DNA from: CAZFBR01 sp035353495 [NCBI: uncultured bacterium]
GTDB lineage: Bacteria; DAOPZR01
NCBI GenBank assembly: GCA_964517215.1
Contig: CAZFBR010000004.1
Location: 1 to 46,354 of the forward strand
Length of the DNA stretch: 46,354 bases
Direction of reading: 5' to 3'
The first letter of the stretch is position 1. Each line of letters opens with the position of its first letter. Both the position numbers and the translations under genes were made by a program. This document shows positions 1 to 9,602 of this stretch, piece after piece. Below the pieces are notes generated by a model. The model was not told the DNA's origin and searched no databases. It saw only the letters and a list, made by a program, of their open reading frames with translations.

Positions 1-490
1 TGACCGGACCGAGGTCGCTGCCGCCGATGCCGATATTGACCAGGTCGGTGATGCGCGCCCCGGTGTACCCCAGCCAGCTACCGGCATGCAGCCGCGTGCA
101 GAACGCTGCCATCTGCGCCAGCACCCGGTTGATGTCCGGCATGACATCGCTGCCGCCGACCACAACCGGGCTGCCGCTGCGGTTGCGCAGCGCGGTGTGC
201 AGCACCGCCCGGTTCTCGGTTTCATTGATTGCCTCGCCGCGGAACATGGCGTCGATGGCGGCGCGCAGCCGGCAATCGTCCGCCAGGCCGGCGAGCAGCT
301 GCATGGTATCGGCAGTAATGAGATTCTTGGAATAGTCGAGCAGGATATCGCCCTGCCGGCGGGAAAAGCACTCGAACCGCTGTGGGTCGGCGGCAAAAAG
401 TTCGCGCAGCGACCGGGTTTTCATCTGCGCGGCATGCGCCTGCAGTTTCCGCCAACTGGATGTGGTGCTGGGATTCACGCGGGCAAGCAT
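1..490 (-). CDS. pgi: Glucose-6-phosphate isomerase, N-terminal part (cut by window edge)
   Basis: Interconverts glucose 6-phosphate and fructose 6-phosphate in the cytoplasm (glycolysis and gluconeogenesis). About 163 residues are present; the frame stays open to base 1, so the gene continues outside the window. The translation follows the N-terminal region of the long bacterial/eukaryotic Pgi type: a start like [17 protein letters not shown], then [26 protein letters not shown] and the phosphosugar-binding motif [12 protein letters not shown] next to the edge. The ATG at 488-490 is preceded on the minus strand by a strong AGGAGG about five bases upstream, which fixes the start. It lies 61 bases downstream of the glycosyltransferase gene on the same strand and may be co-transcribed with it. 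The family assignment is very secure; only the catalytic C-terminal two thirds are unseen. Confidence 0.95.
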   Translation of the reverse strand, partial: MLARVNPSTTSSWRKLQAHAAQMKTRSLRELFAADPQRFECFSRRQGDILLDYSKNLITADTMQLLAGLADDCRLRAAIDAMFRGEAINETENRAVLHTALRNRSGSPVVVGGSDVMPDINRVLAQMAAFCTRLHAGSWLGYTGARITDLVNIGIGGSDLGPV

Positions 491-551
491 GGCATCCTCC
501 TCAAGGTGATGCCGCAGTATAGCAGCGGTGCGGGCCGCATGCAAAGCGCAA

Positions 552-1745
552 TCAACCGGCGAGCAGGCCGCGCAGCAGCAGCAGCAATAGCTGCAGCGCC
601 GCCCACGGGTCATGCCAGGCGCCGGGCACCGCGTCAGAGGCGCCCATGCTCTGGGCAACATCAAACAGCGGCAGGAAAAAGTACGGGGTATTGAGCAGCA
701 GCCCGCCGGCGAGCAGCACCAGCGCCAGCGGCCGGATCCTGACCAGCAGCAGCGCCGGGAGCAGCAGCACGACGCACACCTGCAGATAGCGCATGTACCC
801 GTAATGCCAGCCGTGCCACGATGAATACAGCAGCCAGGCGCTGATGGCGGCCGCGAGCGCCGGCGCCAGGCGGCGCAACTGCCGCCATTCCGGGAAAAGC
901 AGCAGCAGCGGCAAATTGGTCAGAAACAGGTTGCGGTGCGGCTGGACGATATTGCCGAGCAGACCGTCGGCCGACCAGGAGAACATCCCCTCGCCACTGT
1001 CCAGCGGATTGCCGGTGCGCAGCCAGTGCAGGACGGCAGTATAGCCGACAGCAAGTGCAGCCAAACCGCCGACGGTCAGCAGCCCGGGCCATCTGCGGGC
1101 ACGGGCGGAACGCACCGCCAGCGCCAGCAGCGGCAGCACAAGCAGCACGACCGTTTCCGGACGGGAGATAATCATGCCAGCGCCGGCGAGTGCGGCGAGC
1201 CAGCGGGCCGCCGGTCGGCCGGTATCCGCATAGTCGCTGCCCCAATGGCAGCACGCCAGCAGCATCGCCGCGACGAAGAGATGCGGGTAGAGGGTGAACC
1301 AGTAGGGGGTGACCGTACTGCCGAAAATGAGGAACAAGGCAGCATAATAGTAGTTTGCCTCCGGGCGCTGCCATTGCCGCTGCCAGCGACGGAGGATATA
1401 CAGGATAAGCAGAAGCCAGGGGAGGTTGCCGAGAAAAATCAGGCGCGGCTGCACCAAATAGAGCGGCACCAGCGGAATCAGATTGGCAACACCGTGTTTG
1501 GAGTAGCCGTACTGGCCGACCGCGCTGCGCGGCAGTGGCCAACGATCGCCAAACTGCGACTGATAGAGCGCCACCCGCGCTTCCGTCAGCCAGACGCTGC
1601 CGGTGGCGGCAATATTCTGTACCGTCAGCAGATTGCGCAATTCGTCGTCGACAATCACGCTAAAACCGGCGAAGCGCAAGCCGGTGCCGGCAAACACCAG
1701 CAGCACCAGCAGGTGAAACAGCTGGAAGGCGCGGGTCGGTGTCAT
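552..1745 (-). CDS. GT-C type multi-membrane-spanning glycosyltransferase-like protein
   Basis: A 397-residue integral membrane protein with many hydrophobic segments separated by short arginine-rich loops. Residues 1-30 form a membrane segment, followed by a short extracytoplasmic loop with the acidic motif VDDE (about residues 32-35). That is the position where polyprenyl-sugar-dependent GT-C enzymes carry their catalytic Asp/Glu. Later segments include the stretch [14 protein letters not shown] and a leucine-rich C-terminus. By family knowledge such proteins move a sugar from a lipid carrier to protein, lipid A or polysaccharide on the outer face of the membrane; donor and acceptor cannot be read here. 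Its ATG overlaps the TGA of the small upstream gene (ATGA at 1742-1745), so the two are translationally coupled. Similar in character to the proteins at 2543-3901 and 44103-45851. The GT-C fold is inferred from topology and the acidic motif. Confidence 0.7.
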   Translation of the reverse strand: MTPTRAFQLFHLLVLLVFAGTGLRFAGFSVIVDDELRNLLTVQNIAATGSVWLTEARVALYQSQFGDRWPLPRSAVGQYGYSKHGVANLIPLVPLYLVQPRLIFLGNLPWLLLILYILRRWQRQWQRPEANYYYAALFLIFGSTVTPYWFTLYPHLFVAAMLLACCHWGSDYADTGRPAARWLAALAGAGMIISRPETVVLLVLPLLALAVRSARARRWPGLLTVGGLAALAVGYTAVLHWLRTGNPLDSGEGMFSWSADGLLGNIVQPHRNLFLTNLPLLLLFPEWRQLRRLAPALAAAISAWLLYSSWHGWHYGYMRYLQVCVVLLLPALLLVRIRPLALVLLAGGLLLNTPYFFLPLFDVAQSMGASDAVPGAWHDPWAALQLLLLLLRGLLAG

Positions 1746-1990
1746 GGCTGCACGGCCGCAGTGTCCGTGGCAGCGCCGGCCAGGGCGGCGCGCACGGCCG
1801 CGGCACCCGGGAGGGCGGCGTTGCGGGCAAGATAATCACTGCCGAGCCGGTATACCGCAACGGTATCGCCGCGCTGTGCGGCGTCGGCAATCTGCGCCTC
1901 CTGCCGGGCGATCGGCTGCGGATAGCGCCCGATGACCAGAAGTCCCACGACCGCCACCCACAGCAGCGCCAACACCACGAACCGCGGCAT
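1742..1990 (-). CDS. Small protein with one N-terminal membrane segment
   Basis: Encodes 82 residues. Residues 3-21 (PRFVVLALLWVAVVGLLVIG) form one clear transmembrane helix or uncleaved signal anchor. The rest is an alanine-rich, probably helical extracytoplasmic tail with a pattern resembling a single TPR-like hairpin (EAQIADAAQRGDTVAVYRLG). The same frame is open further upstream, but the ATG at 1988-1990 has a GGGAGG ribosome-binding site six to seven bases before it, and the upstream extension is cysteine- and arginine-rich and unlike a protein; I therefore start here. The stop overlaps the start of the downstream glycosyltransferase by four bases, so it may be a partner of that enzyme. 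No family recognised. Confidence 0.6.
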   Translation of the reverse strand: MPRFVVLALLWVAVVGLLVIGRYPQPIARQEAQIADAAQRGDTVAVYRLGSDYLARNAALPGAAAVRAALAGAATDTAAVQP

Positions 1991-2542
1991 GCCCGCCTCC
2001 CGGAGGTGCGCGTTTCGGCTGCTGCCGGCCGGCAGCGACGGCAATCGTCGTGCCGCGGCAGGAGGCGCGCATCCCGCCGTCAGTATAGCAAGCACCGGTC
2101 TGGCCAACAACCCGCCAGAGCGGCAACCACGGGAATTGACCGGGCTGCGGCAACAGCCGCAATGCTCCGCTGAACAAAACAGAAAACCGCAACACGTCGC
2201 CGGTCGCTGAAGGAGATCGTGACGGTATTCCTCCCGCCGGCCGACAGGCACCCTCAGCGCAAGCTGCGGCACAAATGCATTCCGTGCGGCCGGGCCATTC
2301 CTACGGAAGGGACCGCAACGTCTCGACGCTTTTCGTGGTCCCGATGACCTTGTCGCCGTTCTTGCATTCCCTCGCGAACGACAGCATCAGGCAGGCATCG
2401 AACCCTTGCCCGATTCGACCTGCACGGCAGTATTCTCACCGGTTATGGACGCTGGCCCTTCGGATCAAACCCCGTGGAACGACATTTGTCGCGGCACCCG
2501 CTGACCTGCCTGTCGTCGCCGGGATATGCACCGGGCGATGAT
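1991..2542 (-). other. Gene-poor stretch with a possible decayed coding tail
   Basis: No convincing full gene lies in these 552 bases on either strand; the open frames that cross it have unlikely compositions. On the minus strand, 2301-2435 holds a 44-codon open stretch ending in TAG whose C-terminal part reads like a normal protein end (LMLSFARECKNGDKVIGTTK and so on). It starts after an in-frame stop and has no start codon or ribosome-binding site. It could be the remnant of a broken gene or a chance frame. I saw no tRNA, terminator with a T-run, or promoter that I would defend. Confidence 0.3.
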
Positions 2543-3901
2543 TCAGCGTGACCACCACCAGAAGGTCGGACGGTATGGATCGGCCATGCGCAAGAAAAAA
2601 GCAACTGGAGGGGGTGGTGCGGGTTGGCCCATGCGGCGGTATTGGGCAAGCAGCGGCGGATAGGGATTGAGGGAAAGCGGATAGTAGCGCCCGATGCCGT
2701 ACGGCGGGCGCGCAACGCTGAGCGCTGTCATACTGTCGGTGCCGGCGATAAACAGCTGCTGCAGGAGGGAAAGAATTGCCAGTCCGCCCGCCAGCCAGCG
2801 CCAGAAGCGCAACGGTGAAAAGAATACCGGCGCAGCCAGTAGCACAAGAAGCGGGACCAGCGGAACGAGAAAACGCGGCCCCCAGCAGAGCCCGCCCTCC
2901 CAGCCGGCAAAGCAGGCGAAGAGCATCGTATAAGCAACGATCAGCAGCAGGAGAAAACCGGCATCAAGCCGGTGGTGTCGCCACCACCACCATAATCCGG
3001 GCAGGGAGAGGAGCAGCAGCGGTGAGGTGAGGAAGATGCTTTTGCCGGGACTGAATAAATAGCAGAGCAGTCCATGCCAGGGCGGATCGCTGAAATTCTG
3101 CGGCACGGTCCGTTCTGTTCCGCCGACGCCGACAGTATATAATTCCGGATAATAAAAATCGAGCCAGTCGCCGGTTCGCGCATAATTATACCAGCCATAG
3201 ATAATCACCCCCAGCAGCAGCGGAACACCCGGGGTAAGATAATCGGGCCTTCCGGCAGTGCAGTAACGCCGGGCGGCCCACAACAGCAGCAGGGGAATGA
3301 ACAGCAGGAAGGTGCTCTTGGTGAGCAGCAACCAACCCAGACAGAATCCGAACAGCAGGCCGGTCCGGCGCTCATGCAGCACCGGTCGGGTAAGAATCAG
3401 CATGACAGCGGCAAAGAGCAGGAGCGCCTGCAGCGACTCACTAAAATTGCTGCGCGCATAGTGCAAGAGAATGGTGCCAAACCCGAACAGCCCGGCCACC
3501 ACCGCCGCCCGACGCAATGCACCAAAATACCGGGCCAGCAGCCGGGCGAGCAAGACAAGGAGGGTCGCGGAAATCACCGCATTCGCAGTTTCAATGCTGC
3601 CCGCAAGAAACGTCAGATCATGGAAACCAACCCCGCCGGCAATGCTGCGCAACAGCAGATACACGGGCACCGCAGCCAGCGGATACCCAAGGGGAAACCG
3701 GGTGGGAAGATAGGGCCCGCCGTCCGGCGTGGGCGCGGCAATAGTCGTAAATTGGGGGACCGGCAGGGTTATTGCCGCGCGGGTCGCCATGGCCTCTGTA
3801 AGCAGAAAATAGTGCCATTCATCAAGCACGCGATACTGGCAGTCGCCCAACAGCAAAAAACCGGCGAAATAGACAAGGAACAAGCAGATACTGTTTTTCA
3901 T
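2543..3901 (-). CDS. GT-C type multi-membrane-spanning glycosyltransferase-like protein
   Basis: A 452-residue polytopic membrane protein. The first helix (MKNSICLFLVYFAGFLLL) is followed by an acidic loop with the motif VLDEWHYF (about residues 25-32), the place where GT-C enzymes carry the catalytic acid. After some eight further hydrophobic segments comes CWGPRFLVPLVPLLVLL, a signature common in bacterial membrane glycosyltransferases of the dolichyl-phosphate-mannose transferase superfamily. The likely role is transfer of a sugar from a polyprenyl carrier on the periplasmic side; substrates are unknown. The frame is open 29 codons further upstream, but that extension is arginine-rich and the hydrophobic N-terminus begins at the ATG at 3899-3901, so I use that start although its ribosome-binding site is weak. 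It is divergent from thrS across a 0.29-kb spacer. Confidence 0.7.
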   Translation of the reverse strand: MKNSICLFLVYFAGFLLLGDCQYRVLDEWHYFLLTEAMATRAAITLPVPQFTTIAAPTPDGGPYLPTRFPLGYPLAAVPVYLLLRSIAGGVGFHDLTFLAGSIETANAVISATLLVLLARLLARYFGALRRAAVVAGLFGFGTILLHYARSNFSESLQALLLFAAVMLILTRPVLHERRTGLLFGFCLGWLLLTKSTFLLFIPLLLLWAARRYCTAGRPDYLTPGVPLLLGVIIYGWYNYARTGDWLDFYYPELYTVGVGGTERTVPQNFSDPPWHGLLCYLFSPGKSIFLTSPLLLLSLPGLWWWWRHHRLDAGFLLLLIVAYTMLFACFAGWEGGLCWGPRFLVPLVPLLVLLAAPVFFSPLRFWRWLAGGLAILSLLQQLFIAGTDSMTALSVARPPYGIGRYYPLSLNPYPPLLAQYRRMGQPAPPPPVAFFLRMADPYRPTFWWWSR

Positions 3902-4112
3902 CGCTGCCGAAATTGTACAACCCGCACCATTCCGCGTCAATGGTCTGAGTTGCCTCATTTGCCGCCGTCGCGAAAAAGACCCCCGCATGACAGCCGTTGA
4001 AAATGGTCACCGGCACAGTATCGATCACCAACCGGACACAAGGCGAAACGACATTCAATTAAGTTGCCGGAACGGCCACAACATCGATGCAGCGCGAACG
4101 GCTGCCATATAA

Positions 4113-4140
4113 TTGACACTTGCCGCCGGTATGATACAAT
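4113..4140 (+). promoter_or_regulatory. Sigma-70 type promoter for the thrS-rib-nusB run
   Basis: TTGACA at 4113-4118 and TACAAT at 4135-4140 are separated by 16 bases, close to the consensus. A start of transcription near 4147 would leave a leader of only about 46 bases before thrS, which leaves no room for a T-box or a large thrS leader structure. It is the only strong promoter I see before the eleven-gene run that ends at 16264. Confidence 0.7.
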
Positions 4141-4192
4141 TGATTGATTATTTTCCGCGGGTGGAGGTGTGCCCGCAGCAAGGATAACAGTC

Positions 4193-6094
4193 ATGCATAT
4201 CATATTGCCCAACGGTGAGAAACGCGAAGTGGCGGACGGCAGCACCGCACTGCAGGTGGCACAGGGGATCGGGCCGCGGCTGGCCAAGGACGCACTGGCG
4301 GCGAAAATCAACGGGACGTTGGCTGATCTCGCCACCCCGGTCAGGGACGGGGATACCGTCGAGATCGTCACCTTCGCCTCACCCGAGGGGAAGGACATCT
4401 ACTGGCACTCCAGCAGCCATCTGCTGGCCCAGGCGGTGCTGCGCCTCTTCCCGCAGGCAAAACTGGCCATCGGCCCGGCCATCGCCAACGGCTTTTATTA
4501 CGATTTCGCGGTGGCCAAACCGTTCACCCCGGACGACCTGACCAAGCTCGAAACCCTCATGCTGGAACTGGCGAAAGCCGACCAGCCGATCGAACGCTAC
4601 ACCCTGCCGCGGGCGGAGGCGCTGGCAGCCTATCGCGCGCGGGGCGAGCAGTTCAAGCTCGAGCTGCTGGAGACCACGATCAGCGACGATCAGATCTCGT
4701 TCTACCGGCAGGGCGAATTCTTCGATGTCTGCCGCGGCCCGCACCTGCCGGCCACCGGGAAGATCGGCGCGATCAAGCTGCTGCGCATCGCCGGCGCCTA
4801 CTGGCGCGGCGACGAGCGCAATCCCATGCTCCAGCGCATCTACGGGATCACCTTCCCGAGCACAAAGGAGCTGGAGGAATACCTGCGGCTGGAGGAGGAG
4901 GCCAAGCTCCGCGACCACCGCAAGCTCGGCCGTGAACTGAAGCTGTTCTCGTTCCACGACGAGGGCCCGGGCTTCCCGTTCTGGCATCCCGACGGCATGC
5001 TGCTCTACAACACCGTCTTCGACTACTGGAAGCGGCTGCATGCGGCGGCGGGCTACCGCGAAATCAAGACCCCGATGATCCTCAACGAGGCGCTGTGGCA
5101 TCAGTCGGGGCACTGGGACAACTACCAGGAAAACATGTACTTCACCAGCATCGACGAGCAGGCCTATGCGGTGAAACCGATGAACTGCCCGGGCGGGCTG
5201 CTGGTCTACAGAAATGACCTGCATTCCTACCGCGAATTCCCGCTGCGGCTGGCCGAACTCGGACAGGTGCACCGCCACGAGAAATCGGGCGTGCTCCACG
5301 GCCTGTTCCGCGTGCGCACCTTCACCCAGGACGATGCGCACATCTTCTGCCTCCCCGAGCAGGTGGAAGAGGAAATTCTCGGCGTGGTCACCCTGATCCG
5401 CCGCATCTACGCCGACTTCGGCTTCGACCGGGTCGACATCGAGGTCTCGACCCGCCCGGCAAAATCGATCGGCAGCGACGAAAACTGGGCGCACGCCGAA
5501 TCCGTCATCTGGCAGGCGCTCGCGCGCGCGCAGATCAGCGCAAAGGAAAACCCGGGCTCGGGCGCCTTCTACGGCCCGAAAATCGACTTCCACATCAAGG
5601 ACTGCCTCGGGCGCGACTGGCAGTGCGGCACCATCCAGGTCGATTTCTCGATGCCGGAACGGTTCGCGCTCGAGTACATCGGCGCCGACGGCAACCGGCA
5701 CCGCCCGGTCATGCTCCACCGCGCCTGCTTCGGCTCCATCGAGCGATTCATCGGCATCGTCATCGAACATTACGGCGGCGCCTTCCCGCTCTGGCTCGCC
5801 CCGCAGCAGGCGCGGGTGATCAGCATTGCCAGCGAGGTGGCACCGTACGCGGAGGAGGTGCGTGCGGCACTGGCCGCAGCCGGCCTGCGTGCGGCGCTTG
5901 ACAGCCGCGAGGAGAAACTCGGCTACAAGATCCGCGAGGCGCAGCTCGCCAAGGTGCCCGCCATGCTGGTGGTGGGCAAGAAAGAGGCGGAACTGCGCGC
6001 GGTCAACCTGCGGCGGCGCGACGGCAACCAGGCGACCCTGCCGCTGGCCGAGGCGGTTGCACAACTGACGCGGGAGGCGCAGCCGCCCGCGTAG
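4193..6094 (+). CDS. thrS: Threonyl-tRNA synthetase
   Basis: Charges tRNA-Thr with threonine and edits mischarged Ser-tRNA-Thr. The 633 residues have the full bacterial architecture: a TGS domain at about 1-60; an editing (tRNA-SAD) domain with HSSSH at residues 72-76 and C180/H184; the class II catalytic core with zinc ligands C332 (MNCPGG), H383 (DDAHIF) and the later His in MLHRACFGS, including motif 2 FRVRTFTQDD; and a C-terminal anticodon-binding domain. An upstream GTG at 4169 is also in frame, but GGAGG lies only one base before it, whereas the ATG at 4193 has AAGGAT at a normal distance and gives the usual N-terminus. It is first in the long co-directional run and is followed after 18 bases by a wecA-like gene rather than the usual infC. 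Confidence 0.97.
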   Translation: MHIILPNGEKREVADGSTALQVAQGIGPRLAKDALAAKINGTLADLATPVRDGDTVEIVTFASPEGKDIYWHSSSHLLAQAVLRLFPQAKLAIGPAIANGFYYDFAVAKPFTPDDLTKLETLMLELAKADQPIERYTLPRAEALAAYRARGEQFKLELLETTISDDQISFYRQGEFFDVCRGPHLPATGKIGAIKLLRIAGAYWRGDERNPMLQRIYGITFPSTKELEEYLRLEEEAKLRDHRKLGRELKLFSFHDEGPGFPFWHPDGMLLYNTVFDYWKRLHAAAGYREIKTPMILNEALWHQSGHWDNYQENMYFTSIDEQAYAVKPMNCPGGLLVYRNDLHSYREFPLRLAELGQVHRHEKSGVLHGLFRVRTFTQDDAHIFCLPEQVEEEILGVVTLIRRIYADFGFDRVDIEVSTRPAKSIGSDENWAHAESVIWQALARAQISAKENPGSGAFYGPKIDFHIKDCLGRDWQCGTIQVDFSMPERFALEYIGADGNRHRPVMLHRACFGSIERFIGIVIEHYGGAFPLWLAPQQARVISIASEVAPYAEEVRAALAAAGLRAALDSREEKLGYKIREAQLAKVPAMLVVGKKEAELRAVNLRRRDGNQATLPLAEAVAQLTREAQPPA

Positions 6095-6112
6095 GCGGAC
6101 CGGCCCACCGCC

Positions 6113-7228
6113 ATGAACGAAACCATCCGCGTCGAACTGCTCGCGACTCTGGTCTCGGCCCTGGTGCTCGGGTTGCTGCTGACCCCGGCCTGCGTGCGGC
6201 TGGTGCGCTACATCCGGATTTTCGACTATCCCGACGAGCGCAAGATCCATCAGCGGCCAGTGGCGCTGCTCGGTGGACTGGCGATCTATCTCGCCTTTTT
6301 CCTGACCGTTTCCTTTTTCTTTTTCTGGAACCCGTCACTGGGAACCGAGCTGACCTGGGAACGGTTCCTCGGCCTGTATCTCGGCTGCTCCATCATCCTG
6401 CTGCTCGGCGTGTTCGACGACCTCTTCGGCTCGGGCGCGCAGCTCAAATTCATCGTCCAGGGCATTGCCGCCGCCGTGCTCTTCTATTTTGGCTTCCGCA
6501 TCAATTTTATCACCAACCCGCTCGGCGGCGTGCTGGAATTCGACACCTTCACCAGCTTTATTCTCACCATCTTCTGGGTGGCGGCGATGACCAACGCCAT
6601 CAACCTGCTCGACGGACTCGACAGACTGGCGGCGGGCATTTCCGCCATCGCCGCCACCACCCTGTTCATCGTTGCGCTCAACCGCGGCGACCTCATCTCC
6701 GCCTATATCACCCTCGCCCTGCTCGGCGCCCTGCTCGGTTTCCTGCCCTCGAATTTCTTTCCCGCCAAAATCTTCCTCGGCGATACCGGTTCGCTGCTCA
6801 TCGGCTTCATCCTCGCTGCGCTGGGCATGCTGTCGTTCAACAAGGCGCTGACCGCCATGGCCCTGGTCATTCCCATCGCCGCGCTGAGCATCCCGGTCTT
6901 CGACACCACCATGGCCATCGTCCGCCGCTCGCGCCGCGGCACCAACATCTTCAAGGCGGACAAGGAGCACGTGCATCATCTGCTGCTGCAGGCGGGCCTG
7001 AACCAGCGCCAGGCGATGCTGCTGCTCTGCGCCATTTCCGCCTACTTCGGGATTCTCTCCTATCTCTGCATCCTGGTTCCCGACAAATACGCCCTGCTCC
7101 TCGTCGCCATTTTCGTCATCAGCATCGTGCTCGCCATTCGCCTGCTGCGCTCGCTGCAGATTTCCATCCGGCATCGCCGCCAGCAGGCCACCAACGAGGA
7201 TGACGGGGCGGATCCTGACCGGCCATGA
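6113..7228 (+). CDS. Undecaprenyl-phosphate sugar-1-phosphate transferase (WecA/MraY family)
   Basis: A 371-residue polytopic membrane enzyme that transfers a sugar-1-phosphate (GlcNAc-1-phosphate in WecA) from UDP-sugar to undecaprenyl phosphate, the first step of O-antigen, enterobacterial common antigen or teichoic acid-type glycan assembly. Visible family motifs: the DERKIHQRPVALLGG region after the first helix, the aspartate pair GVFDDLFG, NAINLLDGLDRLAAG, FLGDTGSLLIGF and the C-terminal histidine motif EHVHHLLL. Length matches WecA-like enzymes. No strong ribosome-binding site is visible before the ATG at 6113, 18 bases after thrS. The stop overlaps the next gene by four bases. It provides the kind of lipid-linked sugar that the glycosyltransferases in this window could use, but that link is an inference, and the exact sugar is not determined. 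Confidence 0.88.
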   Translation: MNETIRVELLATLVSALVLGLLLTPACVRLVRYIRIFDYPDERKIHQRPVALLGGLAIYLAFFLTVSFFFFWNPSLGTELTWERFLGLYLGCSIILLLGVFDDLFGSGAQLKFIVQGIAAAVLFYFGFRINFITNPLGGVLEFDTFTSFILTIFWVAAMTNAINLLDGLDRLAAGISAIAATTLFIVALNRGDLISAYITLALLGALLGFLPSNFFPAKIFLGDTGSLLIGFILAALGMLSFNKALTAMALVIPIAALSIPVFDTTMAIVRRSRRGTNIFKADKEHVHHLLLQAGLNQRQAMLLLCAISAYFGILSYLCILVPDKYALLLVAIFVISIVLAIRLLRSLQISIRHRRQQATNEDDGADPDRP

Positions 7229-8676
7229 AGATCCGCCGGCTGACCCGCCCGCTCCTGCTGTGCGCACTATGCCTGCTGCCGGCCTGTTCCGCGCCCGCTC
7301 CCCCGGCAAGCCCGGGCATAGAATACCCCGAACACCTGCGCGCGAACATCATTGAGCTTGAGGAACGCCTGCGCCTGACCCCCGATGATGCCGCACGCAC
7401 CGCACAACTCATCCGGCTGTATACCGCCGCCGGCGTGCCTGATCGCGCGCAGGCGCGCGGCGCATTGTTCCTCGCCGCGGTGGCCGGCCCCGCTTCCCTG
7501 CCCGTCCGTTTTGCCCTCGCCGATGCCGCCGCCGCCGCCACCGACTGGCAGGCGGCACTGGACATCCTGCGCGCCGCCGGCCACTTGACCGGCGACACCG
7601 TCGCCACCCGCCTCAACTGCGCCATCATCGCCGAACGCAGCGGTGACCGCGACGGCGCGCGCACCCTGCTGGATGAGGCGGTGCTGCTGACGCCGGGGCT
7701 GCCCTTGCCGCTGCGGGTGCGCGGCGATTTCCGTCTGCGCAACAGCGATCTTCCCGGGGCCGCCGCCGATTATCATGCCGCCCTGAACGCCCGGCCCGCT
7801 GACGCGGCCCTGCTCCTGCGCCTCGGGTTGCTGGCCGGCGCCAGCGGTGATTACCGCGAAGCGGCCCGCTGCTGTCAGGATGTCATTCTGCATGAACAGG
7901 AGCGCACCCCGCTGGCGGGCGAGGCCTTTCTGACCCTGGCCCGCATCGCGCTGACCGCCGGAACCGTTCAGGAAACCCGCCATTATCTCGGTCGCGCCGC
8001 CGCCCTGCTGCCGGATCAGGCGGAACCGCTGGAGCTGCTGGCGCGGCTGGAACTGCGCCAGGAACAGCCCTACGCGGCCCTGGAACTGCTGAACCGCGCC
8101 CTGGTCATCGATCCCGTCAACGCCGCCGCCTGCGAATTGCAGGGTGACATCATGCTGCGCCTTTCCGGCATGAACGACGAAGCCCTGGCCTGTTATCAGC
8201 GCGCCGTCCGGCTGGCACCGCACCGCTCCGCGTCACATTTGAAAATCGCCGCATTGCTGCTCGGCCGCAACGATGCCGCCGGCGCCCGCCGCGAGCTGGC
8301 GGCCGTGCGTGACGACAACCCGTTCATGGGTGAACTGGTGCGCTTCAACCGCGGCGTATTGGATGCCCTGGCCGGCGACACCACCGCCGCCACGCGCGCC
8401 TTTGCCACCGTCGCTGACTTGTCGCCGCTGTATGTCCGCGCGCAATACAACCTGGCGCGGCTGGCAGTTGCCGCCGGCGATGGTGCCGCCGCGGCGCACG
8501 CCACCGCCGCCGTGTCCGCGCGCCAGCCGCACGCCGCGCGGGCGCTCAACAATCTTGGCGTGGCCTGGGCGGTGGCCGGCGATACCGTCCGTGCCCGCGG
8601 CCTGTTCGTCGAAGCACTGGCCGGCCGGGAATTGCCGGAACTCACCAGCAACCTGCACCGGGTGAAAGGCAGCTGA
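7225..8676 (+). CDS. TPR-repeat lipoprotein
   Basis: Encodes 483 residues. The N-terminus is a lipoprotein signal peptide ending in the lipobox LLPAC (Cys about residue 21), followed by a proline/alanine linker and then an almost purely helical, alanine- and leucine-rich body with repeating TPR signatures, for example near LLLRLGLLAGASGDYREAAR and LLARLELRQEQPYAALELLN. TPR arrays bind proteins; no enzymatic motif is seen. A location on the outer face of the inner membrane or the inner face of the outer membrane is expected. The start overlaps the stop of the wecA-like gene (ATGA), and ftsY begins two bases after its stop. A role in cell-envelope or exopolysaccharide assembly would fit the upstream transferase, but this is inference. 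Confidence 0.75.
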   Translation: MKIRRLTRPLLLCALCLLPACSAPAPPASPGIEYPEHLRANIIELEERLRLTPDDAARTAQLIRLYTAAGVPDRAQARGALFLAAVAGPASLPVRFALADAAAAATDWQAALDILRAAGHLTGDTVATRLNCAIIAERSGDRDGARTLLDEAVLLTPGLPLPLRVRGDFRLRNSDLPGAAADYHAALNARPADAALLLRLGLLAGASGDYREAARCCQDVILHEQERTPLAGEAFLTLARIALTAGTVQETRHYLGRAAALLPDQAEPLELLARLELRQEQPYAALELLNRALVIDPVNAAACELQGDIMLRLSGMNDEALACYQRAVRLAPHRSASHLKIAALLLGRNDAAGARRELAAVRDDNPFMGELVRFNRGVLDALAGDTTAATRAFATVADLSPLYVRAQYNLARLAVAAGDGAAAAHATAAVSARQPHAARALNNLGVAWAVAGDTVRARGLFVEALAGRELPELTSNLHRVKGS

Positions 8677-8678
8677 CC

Positions 8679-9602
8679 ATGGGACTGTTTGACAAAATCC
8701 GCGCCGGCCTGAGCAAGACCCGGGTGGAACTGGAAACCCGGTTCACCGCCCTGGTCCACGGCTATGAACGCATTGACGAGGATTTTCTGGAGGCGCTGGA
8801 AGAGACCCTCATCACCGCCGACGTCGGCGTGCAGACCGCGCTGGCGCTGACCGACAGTCTGCGCCGCCAGCCGCCGGAGGAGAAGCTGACCGATGCCCGC
8901 GCCGTGGCCCGCCTGCTGCGCGACCGTTTGCGCGAGCTGCTGCCGCCGCCGGCGGCAGCCCTGCAGCTTGCCGGCCAGCCGGCTGTGGTGCTGGTGCTGG
9001 GGGTCAACGGCACCGGCAAGACCACCACCGTGGCCAAACTCGCCGCCCATCTGAAAAGCCAGGGCCGCACGGTCGTGCTGGCGGCAGCGGACACCTTTCG
9101 CGCCGCGGCGCTCGAGCAGCTGGTCCTGTGGTCGGAACGGGTCGGGGTGCCCTGCATCCGCCAGAAATCAGGGGCCGATCCGTCAGCAGTCATTTTTGAT
9201 GCGCTGGCCTTTGCCGTCAAACGCAATGCCGATACGGTGCTGGTCGATACGGCCGGCCGGCTGCATACCGTGGCCAATCTGGTCGAAGAGCTGAAGAAGA
9301 TCCGGCGGGTGATCGAGCGGCAGCATCCCGGCCAGCCGTGCGAAGTGCTGCTCGTCCTCGATGCGACCTGCGGCCAGAATGCGCTGCAGCAGGCGCGCGT
9401 CTTCCATGAGGCAACCCAGCTCACCGGCCTGGTGCTGACCAAGCTGGACGGCACCGCCAAGGGCGGCATCGGGCTGGCCATCATGCGCGAGCTGCAGATC
9501 CCGGTAAAATTCATCGGGGTCGGTGAACAGCTCGACGACCTGCGCCCGTTCGATCGTGACGCGTTCCTCAATTCGCTGCTGGGGATTGACGATGCGGACT
9601 GA
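8679..9602 (+). CDS. ftsY: Signal recognition particle receptor FtsY
   Basis: SRP-family GTPase that docks ribosome-nascent chain-SRP complexes to the inner membrane. The 307-residue protein has a short N-terminal segment, the helical N domain (about 10-95) and the G domain with G1 GVNGTGKTTT at about 108-117, the insertion-box region with DTFRAAALEQL, G3 DTAGR at 190-194 and TKLDGTAKGG near residue 258. It lacks the long acidic A domain of the E. coli protein, like FtsY of many other bacteria; the start MGLFDKI begins with a short amphipathic stretch that could touch the membrane. It overlaps ribD by 11 bases. FtsY is distinguished from Ffh by the absence of a methionine-rich M domain. Confidence 0.96.
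   Translation: MGLFDKIRAGLSKTRVELETRFTALVHGYERIDEDFLEALEETLITADVGVQTALALTDSLRRQPPEEKLTDARAVARLLRDRLRELLPPPAAALQLAGQPAVVLVLGVNGTGKTTTVAKLAAHLKSQGRTVVLAAADTFRAAALEQLVLWSERVGVPCIRQKSGADPSAVIFDALAFAVKRNADTVLVDTAGRLHTVANLVEELKKIRRVIERQHPGQPCEVLLVLDATCGQNALQQARVFHEATQLTGLVLTKLDGTAKGGIGLAIMRELQIPVKFIGVGEQLDDLRPFDRDAFLNSLLGIDDAD

Noticed and set aside
4141-4192. Possible T-box or autoregulatory leader before thrS
   Set aside because: Only about 46 bases lie between the predicted transcription start and the ATG, too short for a T-box, and no specifier or antiterminator motif is seen.
4379-6250. A 623-codon minus-strand open frame opposite thrS
   Set aside because: It is fully explained by the codon bias of thrS on the plus strand; no protein-like motifs are seen.
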